A stretch of 64,000 nucleotides of DNA from Winogradskyella wichelsiae (GTDB taxonomy: Bacteria > Bacteroidota > Bacteroidia > Flavobacteriales > Flavobacteriaceae): contig NZ_JABFDJ010000001.1 of assembly GCF_013403925.1 (NCBI RefSeq), positions 1-64,000 of the forward strand, written 5' to 3'. A program made the translations under genes and the position numbers. The notes under the pieces are model-generated. The model did no database searches, was not told the DNA's origin, and saw only the letters and a list, made by a program, of their open reading frames with translations. Positions 45,455 through 54,889 of this stretch are shown here, in pieces. Each line of letters opens with the position of its first letter. The stretch's first letter is position 1.

Positions 45455-46363
45455 CTAATTTTGAATTAAGCGATCAATGAGTGAAGAAAATTTCTTAGAT
45501 CCTTTTTTATTGAGGTGATCTGCATCGTAAAAATCCTCTGCGGTAAACGCTTCATCATCCATAAAATTATAATAAGTACAGTTTTTATACTTATTATTCA
45601 TTTTTTTACCTGTGTTAATAATCGTTTCTAATTGAGAATCATTTAAATTATCCCTATAACTTTTATACGCAGGTAAGGTAACGAGAACGACTTTGACACC
45701 TTTATCGTCACATAATTGAACTAGCTTATCTAAAAAAAGTATATTCTCATTGACTAAAGCATCAGATGCTATTGTATGTTTTTTTGCCGCATATAATCCT
45801 AAATCATCTATTGTTCCGTTTGCATGTTCATTTTCAAAAAAGGCCCAACCCGACTTTTTTACGGTTATCATTTTCTCATCATTTAAATAATATGCTTTAA
45901 GTTGAGATAAGTTATTTTTAAGCTTTACACTTAAAACTTCACTTTTATATTTTAATTTATTAGAGACATTTAAATCATAATACAGATTGTAGTCTTTTAA
46001 TCGCCATGCTTCTGCTCCCACACCTAATTGTTCGTATAAAGTCGTATATGATAATCTTAGCACTACAGTTTCTAACTCTGGTAATATTTTAATATACTTT
46101 TTAAGCATTAGATAATCGAGATCTATGGTTTCTGAAACATGACCCAAATTATAAGCGCTTTGCGTGAAATATTCAGGATTCATACCATACATACTGTGTG
46201 AACTTCCTAAGATTAAGGTTTTAACATCATCCTTTTGCAATTCTATTTCAGAATTTTTAAAGCTATAATCATTGGGAATATGTCTTAAAGTTATTTCTAA
46301 TATTACAATAAGAATTAAAATAGGAATTAAGAACGCTAAAAACTGTTTTATAAATTTTTTCAT
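45455..46363 (-). CDS. Membrane-anchored SGNH-hydrolase-like protein
   Basis: The 302-residue protein has an N-terminal membrane anchor (about 8-26) and an extracytoplasmic SGNH-like domain. LILGSSHSMYG (serine in block I, around residue 54) and DADHLNKKG near the C-terminus (Asp-His dyad) are visible, with VVLVTLPAYKSY between. It resembles the AlgJ/AlgX partner of MBOAT acyltransferases and lies 2 nt from one. Together they probably move an acetyl group onto the surface polysaccharide. Confidence 0.8.
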   Translation of the reverse strand: MKKFIKQFLAFLIPILILIVILEITLRHIPNDYSFKNSEIELQKDDVKTLILGSSHSMYGMNPEYFTQSAYNLGHVSETIDLDYLMLKKYIKILPELETVVLRLSYTTLYEQLGVGAEAWRLKDYNLYYDLNVSNKLKYKSEVLSVKLKNNLSQLKAYYLNDEKMITVKKSGWAFFENEHANGTIDDLGLYAAKKHTIASDALVNENILFLDKLVQLCDDKGVKVVLVTLPAYKSYRDNLNDSQLETIINTGKKMNNKYKNCTYYNFMDDEAFTAEDFYDADHLNKKGSKKFSSLIDRLIQN

Positions 46364-46365
46364 AC

Positions 46366-47811
46366 CTAGAATTGAAAGTAGATAAACTGTTGTTCTTCTC
46401 CATTAAAGTAAAATATTAAAAATACAATTGTATAATAAAACATTACTCTATAAGATCGTTTCGATTTATTAAATATGTTTTCAAGCGCATGCTCTTTATC
46501 TCTCCCAAACCATTCTACAACAAATGACAACAGGATTAGCATAAACAATACTAAAGCTTGACTATTGCTTGAAAACTGAGGCAATTGAAACAAGGTTACA
46601 GAAAATAAATTCTTCAAATAATCTACCGCAATAGTTAACGAGTCTGCTCTAAAAAATATACGAGCAAAAATTAAAAACAAAAAGGTATGAAACATCCCAA
46701 AAAGTTCTTTCTTATTAGGAAACAAACGATTCTCTGCAACAATTGAAGTGTATTTTGTGTTCTTTCCTCTAATAATATAGGGTACAAAATGTAAGGCATT
46801 TATTAATCCGTAAACAACAAATTTCCAATGTGCGCCATGCCATAAACCAATAACCATAAAAATGGCAAAGGTATTTCTTAATTGCATCCATTTACTTCCT
46901 CTACTTCCTCCTATCGGAATGTAAAAATAATCTTTAAACCAAGTGGTTAACGATATATGCCAATGCCTCCAAAATTCGGCTATGTTTCTTGCAAAATAAG
47001 GATATGCAAAATTCTTCTTCAAATTAAAACCAAACAATCTTGAGACACCAATTGCAATATCTGAATATCCTGAAAAATCACAATAGATCTGAATAGAAAA
47101 GAGAAAAGCAGCAAAAAACAATGTACTTCCCGAGTAATCGCCATAATTCTCAAAAACATCATTTACAAAAAATGCACAATTATCTGCAATAACCATTTTC
47201 TTAAAAAGTCCCCAAAGAATCTGTTTTAGTCCATCGGTTGCCTTTTCATAATTAAAAATTCTTCGTTTCTGTATTTGAGGTAAAAAGTTTGATGCTCTCT
47301 CAATAGGACCAGCCACTAATTGTGGAAAGAAGCAGATAAAAGAGGCAAATGCAATAATATCTTTAGTTGGCTTTATTTTATCTCGATAAATATCTATAGA
47401 ATAGCTCATGGTCTGAAACGTATAGAAACTAATCCCAATGGGTAAAATAATATTAAGGTAATTAAGATCTATATCTCTTCCAAAAAGCATAAATGCTTCA
47501 TTAAAATTTTCAATAAAAAAATTATAATATTTAAAGAAGCCAAGGATCCCTAAATTGAGTAAAACACTCAACGTAACCAGGTATTTTTTATGACGCTTTA
47601 TTAAAGTTTTCTCTATTGCTAAACCAAAACAAAAATCAATACATGTACTTAGAATTATTAAGCCTAAAAAGCGCCAATCCCACCATGCGTAGAACACATA
47701 ACTAGCAACTAATAATAATACATTCTGACTTTTTAAAGCTTTAAAAACAAACCAATAGAGTACAAATACAATAGGAAGGAAAATTGCAAAATCTATGGAA
47801 TTGAATAGCAT
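46366..47811 (-). CDS. MBOAT O-acyltransferase, AlgI-like
   Basis: The 481-residue membrane protein has about ten helices and the AlgI/DltB signature: ILPIGISFYTFQTMSYSIDIYR, FFPQLVAGPIERASNFLPQI, FWRHWHISLTTWFKDYFYIPIGGSR and the catalytic histidine in LWHGAHWKFVVYG. It passes acyl groups across the inner membrane to a periplasmic partner, here the SGNH protein encoded immediately downstream. First gene of the minus-strand polysaccharide operon. Confidence 0.92.
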   Translation of the reverse strand: MLFNSIDFAIFLPIVFVLYWFVFKALKSQNVLLLVASYVFYAWWDWRFLGLIILSTCIDFCFGLAIEKTLIKRHKKYLVTLSVLLNLGILGFFKYYNFFIENFNEAFMLFGRDIDLNYLNIILPIGISFYTFQTMSYSIDIYRDKIKPTKDIIAFASFICFFPQLVAGPIERASNFLPQIQKRRIFNYEKATDGLKQILWGLFKKMVIADNCAFFVNDVFENYGDYSGSTLFFAAFLFSIQIYCDFSGYSDIAIGVSRLFGFNLKKNFAYPYFARNIAEFWRHWHISLTTWFKDYFYIPIGGSRGSKWMQLRNTFAIFMVIGLWHGAHWKFVVYGLINALHFVPYIIRGKNTKYTSIVAENRLFPNKKELFGMFHTFLFLIFARIFFRADSLTIAVDYLKNLFSVTLFQLPQFSSNSQALVLFMLILLSFVVEWFGRDKEHALENIFNKSKRSYRVMFYYTIVFLIFYFNGEEQQFIYFQF

Positions 47812-47880
47812 TAATTTGTTTTAATAGAAATAAATCGGTGTAAGATAAAATAGATTGCGTTATAATACTAATAAATAAAA

Positions 47881-47910
47881 AAAGAGAGATACTTTACAGC
47901 ATCTCTCTTT
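47881..47910 (-). terminator. Rho-independent terminator after typA
   Basis: AAAGAGAGAT and ATCTCTCTTT form a 10-bp stem around a 10-nt loop, followed on the minus strand by T7 and further T-rich sequence. It separates typA from the polysaccharide operon. Confidence 0.85.
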
Positions 47911-47937
47911 TCAATAATATTTATAAAAAACGTTGAT

Positions 47938-49734
47938 CTAAAACTTGTTACGCTTACGATCTGCTTCTTTTAAGTAAATTTTACGTAATCTTAAGTGATT
48001 AGGTGTAACTTCTACATACTCATCTTTCTGAATATATTCTAAAGCTTCTTCTAAAGAGAATTTAATAGCTGGTACAATCTTAGCTTTATCATCTGCTCCA
48101 GAACTACGTACATTACTCTGCTTTTTAGCTTTTGTAATGTTTACAGACATATCATCTTGACGAGAGTTCTCTCCAATTACTTGACCTTCATAGATGTTTT
48201 CACCTGGCTCAACAAAGAACTTACCTCTATCTTGTAATTTATCAATTGAATAAGGAATCGCTGTTCCGTTCTCCATAGAGATTAATGATCCAGAAATACG
48301 TCCAGGAATATCACCTTTATAAGGTTGGTATTCTTTAAAACGGTGTGCCATAATTGCTTCTCCTGCAGTAGCTGTTAATAATTGGTTACGTAAACCAATA
48401 ATACCACGAGAAGGAATCATAAACTCACAAATCATACGCTCTCCTTTAGTAACCATACTTAATAACTCACCTTTACGCTTTGTTACAAATTCTACAGCTT
48501 TACCAGAAACCGTTTCAGGAAGATCAATTGTTAATTCTTCAATTGGTTCACATTTAACACCATCAATTTCTTTAAGGATTACTTGTGGTTGTCCAATTTG
48601 TAATTCATATCCTTCACGACGCATCGTTTCGATTAATACCGATAAGTGTAATACACCACGACCAAAAACCATAAACTTATCTGCCGTTTCAGTTTCACCT
48701 AAACGTAGCGCTAAGTTTTTCTCTAATTCTCTTTCTAAACGATCCTTAATATGACGAGATGTTACAAACTTACCGTCTTTACCAAAGAAAGGTGAATCGT
48801 TAATTGTAAATAACATACTCATTGTAGGCTCATCTATAGCAATAGATTTTAAACCTTCAGGATTATCTATATCTGAAATTGTATCTCCAATCTCAAAACC
48901 TTCAATACCTACAAGTGCACAGATATCTCCAGTCTCAACGCTTTGAACTCTCTTACGGCCTAATCCTTCAAAAATAAAGACTTCTTTAACTCTACTTTTT
49001 GTAACAGTACCATCTCTTTTTACAAGGGCTATTTGTTGTCCTTCTACAAGGGTTCCTCTTTGTAATCTACCAATCGCAATACGACCTGTAAAAGAAGAGA
49101 AATCTAAAGATGTAATTAACATTTGAGTTGTTCCTTCATCAAAAACAGGTGTTGGAACATGCTCAATAACCATATCTAATAATGGTTCAACATTTGTAGT
49201 TTCGTTTCTCCAATCATCACTCATCCAGTTGTTCTTTGCAGAACCATAAACTGTTGGAAAATCTAACTGCCACTCTTCAGCACCAAGTTCAAACATTAGA
49301 TCGAAAACTTTTTCATGTACTTCATCAGGAGTACAGTTTTCTTTATCCACTTTATTAACAACTACACAAGGCTTTAAACCTAAGTCAATTGCCTTTTGCA
49401 ATACAAAACGTGTTTGTGGCATAGGACCTTCAAAAGCATCTACTAACAACACAACACCATCTGCCATATTTAAAACACGCTCTACTTCACCACCGAAATC
49501 GGCGTGACCAGGTGTATCAATAATATTAATCTTAGTGTCTTTATAAATAACAGAAACGTTCTTAGAAGTAATAGTAATTCCTCTTTCACGTTCTAAATCA
49601 TTATTATCAAGGATTAAATCTCCTGTGTTTTCGTTATCACGAAATAATTGACAATGGTACATGATCTTATCAACCAAAGTCGTTTTTCCGTGGTCAACGT
49701 GTGCAATAATTGCGATATTTTTAATCTTAGTCAT
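47938..49734 (-). CDS. typA: Ribosome-associated GTPase TypA/BipA
   Basis: At 598 residues it is full length. The GTPase domain shows AHVDHGKTTLVDKI (P-loop), RERGITI (switch), DTPGHADFGGEVERVL and NKVD. The domain II, III and V parts and the BipA-specific C-terminus (RSSGADDKAKIVPAIKFSLEEALEYIQKDEYVEVTP) follow. It binds ribosomes and helps assembly under cold or stress. A TACATTTG promoter element lies 24 nt upstream of the ATG. Confidence 0.96.
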   Translation of the reverse strand: MTKIKNIAIIAHVDHGKTTLVDKIMYHCQLFRDNENTGDLILDNNDLERERGITITSKNVSVIYKDTKINIIDTPGHADFGGEVERVLNMADGVVLLVDAFEGPMPQTRFVLQKAIDLGLKPCVVVNKVDKENCTPDEVHEKVFDLMFELGAEEWQLDFPTVYGSAKNNWMSDDWRNETTNVEPLLDMVIEHVPTPVFDEGTTQMLITSLDFSSFTGRIAIGRLQRGTLVEGQQIALVKRDGTVTKSRVKEVFIFEGLGRKRVQSVETGDICALVGIEGFEIGDTISDIDNPEGLKSIAIDEPTMSMLFTINDSPFFGKDGKFVTSRHIKDRLERELEKNLALRLGETETADKFMVFGRGVLHLSVLIETMRREGYELQIGQPQVILKEIDGVKCEPIEELTIDLPETVSGKAVEFVTKRKGELLSMVTKGERMICEFMIPSRGIIGLRNQLLTATAGEAIMAHRFKEYQPYKGDIPGRISGSLISMENGTAIPYSIDKLQDRGKFFVEPGENIYEGQVIGENSRQDDMSVNITKAKKQSNVRSSGADDKAKIVPAIKFSLEEALEYIQKDEYVEVTPNHLRLRKIYLKEADRKRNKF

Positions 49735-49757
49735 AACTAGTGCTGATTTTAAGCGTG

Positions 49758-49765
49758 CAAATGTA
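49758..49765 (-). promoter_or_regulatory. Bacteroidota -7 element of typA
   Basis: The minus strand reads TACATTTG, fitting TAnnTTTG, followed by a short leader to ATG 49734. No exact -33 TTG was found. Confidence 0.45.
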
Positions 49766-49963
49766 CATCATAATTTACTTTTTCCATTAATAATGTGTTA
49801 TAATTTTGCTTATACAGCGACTAAGGCCATATATTAAGGTAATTAATTGATTTTCAAATTCAATTATAAACCTATAAATGCCCTGATTTTTTAAAAAAAA
49901 TACTTTTATTAGAATACATTATTAATGTAAAAACGTCAATTTTCACCTTTAAAAACAAAACAG

Positions 49964-50323
49964 ATGACATCTTTAAATAAATACATTAAACTTATTCCAT
50001 ATCTCTATTTTTTATCACTGATATTTTATTGGTTCATTGATTTTAATAAAAGTAATAATCTAACAGCTTATCCAATCTTATTATTTGGTATTCCATTTGT
50101 GTGGCAGCTTATTAGACCTAGTAGAAAGTTAAATTTTTCATTAGGTATTATTTTTGTATGTCTTTCATCTTATTTAATACTGGCTTATTTTTTCAATTTA
50201 CTTAATATTATCGATTGGACAGAGTCTTCGCAAAAACTATTATTATATGGTGGTTTTTTTGTTTTAAGCAACTTTATTATGTCACTTTGGATAATTCGAA
50301 ACAGTATGAGAAAGACATTTTAA
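49964..50323 (+). CDS. Small four-helix membrane protein of unknown function
   Basis: I do not recognise this 119-residue protein. Four hydrophobic segments are visible at about 9-27, 36-48, 57-77 and 89-111, with short polar links, and both ends carry basic residues. It has no motif for a known transporter or enzyme. It lies between typA (divergent) and kdsA, with 230 nt upstream, and may be transcribed alone. Confidence 0.65.
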   Translation: MTSLNKYIKLIPYLYFLSLIFYWFIDFNKSNNLTAYPILLFGIPFVWQLIRPSRKLNFSLGIIFVCLSSYLILAYFFNLLNIIDWTESSQKLLLYGGFFVLSNFIMSLWIIRNSMRKTF

Positions 50324-50386
50324 ACAATTACAAAAATCTAAAAACTAAATTATAGGATTCACAATTAAATTCAACAATCATAATTG

Positions 50387-50394
50387 TATCTTTG
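50387..50394 (+). promoter_or_regulatory. Bacteroidota -7 element of kdsA
   Basis: TATCTTTG matches TAnnTTTG. Transcription would begin near 50400, after the TTG codon at 50384 that could otherwise open the reading frame, and about 20 nt before TTG 50423. Confidence 0.5.
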
Positions 50395-50422
50395 CAGCCT
50401 AATAATTTTTAAGTCTATAGCT

Positions 50423-51235
50423 TTGATCACAATTCCAAAATTAAAACATACCGATTCTAATAATTTTTTTCTACTATGTGGACCTTGTGCCATAGAAGGT
50501 GAAGACATGGCTTTACGCATCGCTGAAAAAGTCATAAAAATTACTGATAAACTTGAAATTCCTTACATATTTAAAGGGAGCTTTAAAAAAGCAAATAGAA
50601 GTAGAATTGATAGTTTTACAGGTATTGGTGATGAAAAAGCTTTAAAAATTCTTAGAAAAGTTTCTGAAACATTTGGTGTTCCTACTGTTACAGATATTCA
50701 TGAAGTTTCTGATGCTGCTATGGCTGCTGAATATGTAGATGTATTACAAATTCCTGCTTTCTTAGTAAGGCAAACTGACTTAGTCGTTGCTGCTGCAAAA
50801 ACAGGAAAAGTGGTCAACTTGAAAAAAGGACAATTTATGAGTCCTGAAGCCATGAAGCATGCGGTACAAAAAGTGAAAGATGCAGGTAATGAACAAGCTT
50901 GGATTACAGATCGCGGAACGATGTTTGGCTACCAAGATATGATCGTAGACTTTAGAGGCATCCCAACGATGCGCGCATTTGCACCAACAGTTTTAGACGT
51001 TACCCACTCATTACAACAACCTAATCAAAGTATTGGTGTTACAGGCGGCAGACCAGATATGATTGAAACTATTGCTAGAGCTGGAATTGTAAATAATGTA
51101 GATGGTTTATTTATCGAAACACATTTTGATCCTGCAAATGCAAAAAGTGATGGTGCCAACATGTTACATCTAGATAATTTAGAAGGGCTTCTAACTAATC
51201 TTGTAGCGATTAGAAAAACCATTAATTCATTATAA
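50423..51235 (+). CDS. kdsA: 3-deoxy-8-phosphooctulonate synthase
   Basis: The enzyme condenses arabinose-5-phosphate and phosphoenolpyruvate to KDO-8-phosphate for lipopolysaccharide. Family blocks: FFLLCGPCAIEGED, FKGSFKKANRSRIDSFTGIG, TDIHEVSDA, LQIPAFLVRQTDLVVAAA, NLKKGQFMSPEAM, DRGTMFGYQDMIVDFR and ETHFDPANAKSDGAN. There is no ATG before the conserved part. I choose TTG 50423, giving 270 residues, the usual length, because a TTG at 50384 lies at the promoter element. The cysteine in LLCGPC and the histidines suggest the metal-type or borderline class; I did not settle that. Confidence 0.92.
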   Translation: MITIPKLKHTDSNNFFLLCGPCAIEGEDMALRIAEKVIKITDKLEIPYIFKGSFKKANRSRIDSFTGIGDEKALKILRKVSETFGVPTVTDIHEVSDAAMAAEYVDVLQIPAFLVRQTDLVVAAAKTGKVVNLKKGQFMSPEAMKHAVQKVKDAGNEQAWITDRGTMFGYQDMIVDFRGIPTMRAFAPTVLDVTHSLQQPNQSIGVTGGRPDMIETIARAGIVNNVDGLFIETHFDPANAKSDGANMLHLDNLEGLLTNLVAIRKTINSL

Positions 51236-51300
51236 ATTTATAAATTATTGTAAGTACGCCGGAAGACTGACGTCTACTAGTTCCTTTACGGATATTTCTT

Positions 51301-52155
51301 ATGAACTACTTTAACAGAATCCTAAGTATCGGATTCACGCTTTTTTGCACCATTGTATATAGCCAGACAGAACAAACACTGAAATACACAACATCAAATA
51401 AAGGTAAATTCTTTGTGAGTTGGGGAGGAAATAGAGGTGCATATTCTAAATCAGATATTCGTTTTAAGGGTGATAATTATGATTTCACTATAAGCGAAGC
51501 TACGGCCAAAGACAAACCAAAAGGTTGGCATATCGATTACGTTAATCCTACGAGGATGACAATTCCTCAAACCAATGCTAAATTGGGTTATTTTATTTCT
51601 GATCATTACACCGTTTCTTTGGGATTAGACCACATGAAATATGTAATGAATAGAAACAGAGACAGAACTGTAAATGGTTATATTGACTTGCCTGACAGCG
51701 AACTTGGAAGTATCTATAATGGTGATTTTAATAATGAAAGCGTATTTATTTCGGAAGATTTCTTAAAATTCGAACATACGGATGGTCTAAACTACATCTA
51801 TACCGAAATTGCGAGATACGATGATATTTCGTCTCTATTTGGTATAAATAACACGGATATATTTCAAGTTAATTTAACTGAAGGTATTGGTGGTGGTGTC
51901 TTATTTCCTAAAACAAATGCCACATTATTACAAAAAGATAGATATGACGAGTTTCATCTTGCAGGTTATGGTTTATCTGCAAACCTTGGAGTGAACCTAA
52001 CCTTCCTCAAATACTTTTTTGTGCAATTAAATGCCAAAGGAGGTTATATAAATATGAATGATATTAGAACTACAGGTGACACAGCTGACCATGCAGAACA
52101 AAGTTTTTACTTTTTTCAGCGCGTAGTTTCTTTTGGTAGCATCTTTAGATTATAA
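51301..52155 (+). CDS. Secreted protein, probable outer-membrane beta-barrel
   Basis: I do not recognise the family. The 284-residue protein has a signal peptide ending at about residue 22 (VYSQTEQ). The rest is rich in alternating strands with aromatic ends, for instance KFFVSWGGNRGAYS, YTVSLGLDHMKYVM and VNLTFLKYFFVQLNAKGGYINM, and ends in RVVSFGSIFRL, with a terminal hydrophobic strand typical of barrels. Position between kdsA and a GNAT gene gives no further hint. Confidence 0.7.
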   Translation: MNYFNRILSIGFTLFCTIVYSQTEQTLKYTTSNKGKFFVSWGGNRGAYSKSDIRFKGDNYDFTISEATAKDKPKGWHIDYVNPTRMTIPQTNAKLGYFISDHYTVSLGLDHMKYVMNRNRDRTVNGYIDLPDSELGSIYNGDFNNESVFISEDFLKFEHTDGLNYIYTEIARYDDISSLFGINNTDIFQVNLTEGIGGGVLFPKTNATLLQKDRYDEFHLAGYGLSANLGVNLTFLKYFFVQLNAKGGYINMNDIRTTGDTADHAEQSFYFFQRVVSFGSIFRL

Positions 52156-52158
52156 AAT

Positions 52159-52623
52159 ATGATACAAATAAGACCTGCAGTAGTAGAAGATATTCCTGAA
52201 ATCACTTCTATTTTTAGAAATACAATTACTCACATTAATTCTAAACATTATTCTGAGAAACAAATTACAGTTTGGGCGTCTGGAGCAGATAACGTTGACG
52301 AATGGGAAAAACGAATAAATAAATTCTATTTTATAATTGCAGAAATTGACAATAATATTGTTGGCTTTGCCTATTTAAAAAATGGAAACTATATAGAGGG
52401 CTTATTTGTTCATAAAGATTTTCAGCGTCAAGGAATTGGTTCTAAATTACTACGAATAATAGAATCTCAAGTTATGATGAATGATTTTGAAATTATAAAA
52501 TCAGACGTAAGCAAAACAGCATTGCCTTTTTTTGACAACAAATATTTTAACGTTATCAAAAAACTAAAGAAAAACTTAAAAGGCGTTATGTTAGAAAATT
52601 ACCTTGTAGAAAAACAAATGTAA
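52159..52623 (+). CDS. GNAT family N-acetyltransferase
   Basis: The 154-residue protein has the GNAT fold: IRPAVVEDIPEITSIFRNT at the start, FYFIIAEIDNNIVGFAYLKNG, and the acetyl-CoA loop VHKDFQRQGIGSKLLRIIE (Q/R-x-x-G-x-G/A). It belongs to the small cytoplasmic acetyltransferases whose substrate sequence does not reveal. It starts 3 nt behind the previous gene, so the two are likely co-transcribed. Confidence 0.88.
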   Translation: MIQIRPAVVEDIPEITSIFRNTITHINSKHYSEKQITVWASGADNVDEWEKRINKFYFIIAEIDNNIVGFAYLKNGNYIEGLFVHKDFQRQGIGSKLLRIIESQVMMNDFEIIKSDVSKTALPFFDNKYFNVIKKLKKNLKGVMLENYLVEKQM

Positions 52624-52625
52624 TT

Positions 52626-53234
52626 CTATTCTTCTTTTACAAATACCTTTACACCTGCTTTAATTTCTAAATCAATATAATTGGCACTTGGTACAATTGG
52701 ACAGGAAAACTTATCATCGTAAGCACAATACGGATTGTAAGCAGAGTTAAAATCTATTTCAATTATATTCTCTTTTGGTATATCTAAATCAATATAACGT
52801 CCACCTCCATAGCTTAAAAAACCATTAGTATTATCCATAAATGGCAAAAACAAATAGTTTTCAAAACCTTCTGTTTGCATTAATTCTTCACCTTGATAAA
52901 GGTTTAACTGAAACGATTTCCCTTTTATTTCAAAAGTTACAATACCAAAAACACGCTCTTTAGATAAGCGATCTGTAGTTGTTTTCATTTGAAACCATTC
53001 TGTATTTGGCGTTCGCTTTAATTCTGCTTGCACTAAAAACGTAGAATCGTAAGGAAAGAAATCTAGACCTTCAAACGTTTTAATATCTTTCTTTTTTAAA
53101 GGTGATTTTGAAGCGTCTTTAAAATCTTCATTCATCTTTTTTTGAAATGGAGTTAGATCTGTTGCAACCCTTTTTTTATTTTGAACACAGCTTGCAAGTA
53201 AGATAATTGTCAATAAAACGACTAAAATTCGCAT
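52626..53234 (-). CDS. DUF1684 lipoprotein
   Basis: The 202-residue protein begins with a lipoprotein signal (VVLLTIILLASC, lipidated Cys16). The body is DUF1684: KTFEGLDFFPYDSTFLVQAELKR, GKSFQLNLYQG, FLPFMDNTNGFLSYGGGRYIDLD and the conserved FNSAYNPYCAYDDKFSCPIVPSANYIDLEIKAGVKVF. Function of the family is unknown. It is convergent with the GNAT gene, 2 nt between stops. Confidence 0.88.
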   Translation of the reverse strand: MRILVVLLTIILLASCVQNKKRVATDLTPFQKKMNEDFKDASKSPLKKKDIKTFEGLDFFPYDSTFLVQAELKRTPNTEWFQMKTTTDRLSKERVFGIVTFEIKGKSFQLNLYQGEELMQTEGFENYLFLPFMDNTNGFLSYGGGRYIDLDIPKENIIEIDFNSAYNPYCAYDDKFSCPIVPSANYIDLEIKAGVKVFVKEE

Positions 53235-53348
53235 AAGGCTTATTTTTAAAATTCAAAAATACGACATATAAAATGTCCTTAATATTTTAAGAGATATTTA
53301 ATAGCATACATTTTATAAACTTATGCAATAATTGTAATTTTAAGCACC

Positions 53349-54323
53349 ATGAAAAAACCTGACTTAGACGTATTAATTATTGGTGCTGGACCCATAGGGA
53401 TTGCTTGTGCACTGGAATGTAAAAAACGAAATCTGAATTATTTAGTGTTAGAAAAAGGAGCATTAACCAATTCTCTTTTTAACTACCCATTGAACATGAC
53501 CTTCTTTTCAACTTCTGATAAATTAGAAATTGATGATATTCCTTTTATAAGCAACAACCCTAAGCCAACAAGAAACGAAGCTTTAGAATACTATAGACGT
53601 GTCACGACTTCAAAAGCTTTGAATATTAATCTGTATGAAAAGGTAGAAGCCTTAAAAAAAACAGAGCATGGTTTTAATATCCAATCTAACAAAGATAATT
53701 ATAAGGTACGAAAGGTAATTATTGCAACAGGTTTTTATGACATTCCTAATCTATTAAATATTCCTGGAGAAGATTTACCTAAGGTATTTCATTATTATAA
53801 AGAAGCACATCCTTTTACATTACAGAATGTGGTTGTCGTTGGTGCAAGTAACTCCTCTGTAGATGCTGCATTAGAAATCTATAGAAAAGGCGGAAATGTC
53901 ACCATGGTCATTAGAGGTGAATCCATTGGAGAACGAGTAAAATATTGGGTAAAACCAGATATTTTAAATCGAATTAAAGAAGGGAGTATTAAAGCTTATT
54001 TTAACTCTAAAATTAAAGAAATTACACCTACAGAGGTTATAATAAATACACCTAATAGTAAACAAACTTTAGATAACGATTATGTTATTGCCTTAACAGG
54101 TTATCATCCTAATTTTGAATTATTAGATACTGCCGGAATTGAGTTTTCTAAAGACGGAAAACGCATTCCGAGTTATAATTCTGAAACCATGGAAACAAAT
54201 GTAAAAGGGCTTTATTTAGCTGGTGTGATTTGTGGTGGTATGGAAACCCATAAATGGTTTATAGAAAATTCTAGAATACATGCCAAAATGATTGTTGATG
54301 ATATTGAAACCAAACCTTTATAG
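53349..54323 (+). CDS. ypdA: YpdA-like putative bacillithiol disulfide reductase
   Basis: The 324-residue flavoprotein matches YpdA. The FAD-binding motif is DVLIIGAGPIGIACALEC. NYPLNMTFFSTSDKLEI is characteristic for the family. A second nucleotide-binding loop, VVVVGASNSSVDAALEI, accepts NADPH. The C-terminus (NVKGLYLAGVICGGMETHKWFIENSRIHA) is conserved. YpdA reduces bacillithiol disulfide in Firmicutes; Bacteroidota also make bacillithiol, so the same job is likely. Confidence 0.9.
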   Translation: MKKPDLDVLIIGAGPIGIACALECKKRNLNYLVLEKGALTNSLFNYPLNMTFFSTSDKLEIDDIPFISNNPKPTRNEALEYYRRVTTSKALNINLYEKVEALKKTEHGFNIQSNKDNYKVRKVIIATGFYDIPNLLNIPGEDLPKVFHYYKEAHPFTLQNVVVVGASNSSVDAALEIYRKGGNVTMVIRGESIGERVKYWVKPDILNRIKEGSIKAYFNSKIKEITPTEVIINTPNSKQTLDNDYVIALTGYHPNFELLDTAGIEFSKDGKRIPSYNSETMETNVKGLYLAGVICGGMETHKWFIENSRIHAKMIVDDIETKPL

Positions 54324-54325
54324 AT

Positions 54326-54772
54326 TTATTTTGTCGGTGGTTTTACTTCACTATATTTTACAACATGAGATAGAATAATCTGAGTTTTAGTTTCTCCATA
54401 ACTTATTAATTGATCGATAAAGATTTCTAAGTGTTTCTGATTTTTTAAAACGACCTCCATTACAATATTTTCATTTCCTGTAATTCGGTAACAATTAACA
54501 ACCTCATCGTAAGTTTTTACCTTTTCTAAAAAAGGTTTAAGCATCCCCATAAATGCTCTTAACGTAATTAGGGCCTTAAGCTGATAGCCAACCTCTAATG
54601 GAGATATAAAGGTGGTGTAACCTTGAATAACTTCAGCATCTTCTAATTTTTTTATACGCTCTGAAACAGCTGGAGATGTCATACCAACTCTTCTGCCTAT
54701 TTCGGCATTAGACATACGTGCGTTTTGTTGAAGACACTTTAAAATTTTCCAATTAAAATCATCTATAGTCAT
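54326..54772 (-). CDS. Lrp/AsnC family regulator
   Basis: The 148-residue protein has the AsnC-type winged HTH (DDFNWKILKCLQQNARMSNAEIGRRVGMTSPAVSERIKKLEDAEVI) and the RAM/AsnC effector domain (YQLKALITLRAFMG, VVNCYRITGNENIVMEVVL). It senses amino acids or related compounds as an oligomer. It converges with ypdA and is divergent from the small gene at 54890. Confidence 0.92.
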   Translation of the reverse strand: MTIDDFNWKILKCLQQNARMSNAEIGRRVGMTSPAVSERIKKLEDAEVIQGYTTFISPLEVGYQLKALITLRAFMGMLKPFLEKVKTYDEVVNCYRITGNENIVMEVVLKNQKHLEIFIDQLISYGETKTQIILSHVVKYSEVKPPTK

Positions 54773-54889
54773 CTAAAGTAAATATTAAGAAATAACACCA
54801 TTTCTAAAGTAAATATACAACTTAGCTTTAAAAGCTAAAGTTAAATTTAGATTATAGTCCTTAAATTCGTAACAATTGCTACACAAATC

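Noticed and set aside
36275..47811. Prophage or recent insertion of the polysaccharide cluster
   Set aside because: No integrase, transposase or direct repeats at its ends; such clusters are normally variable.
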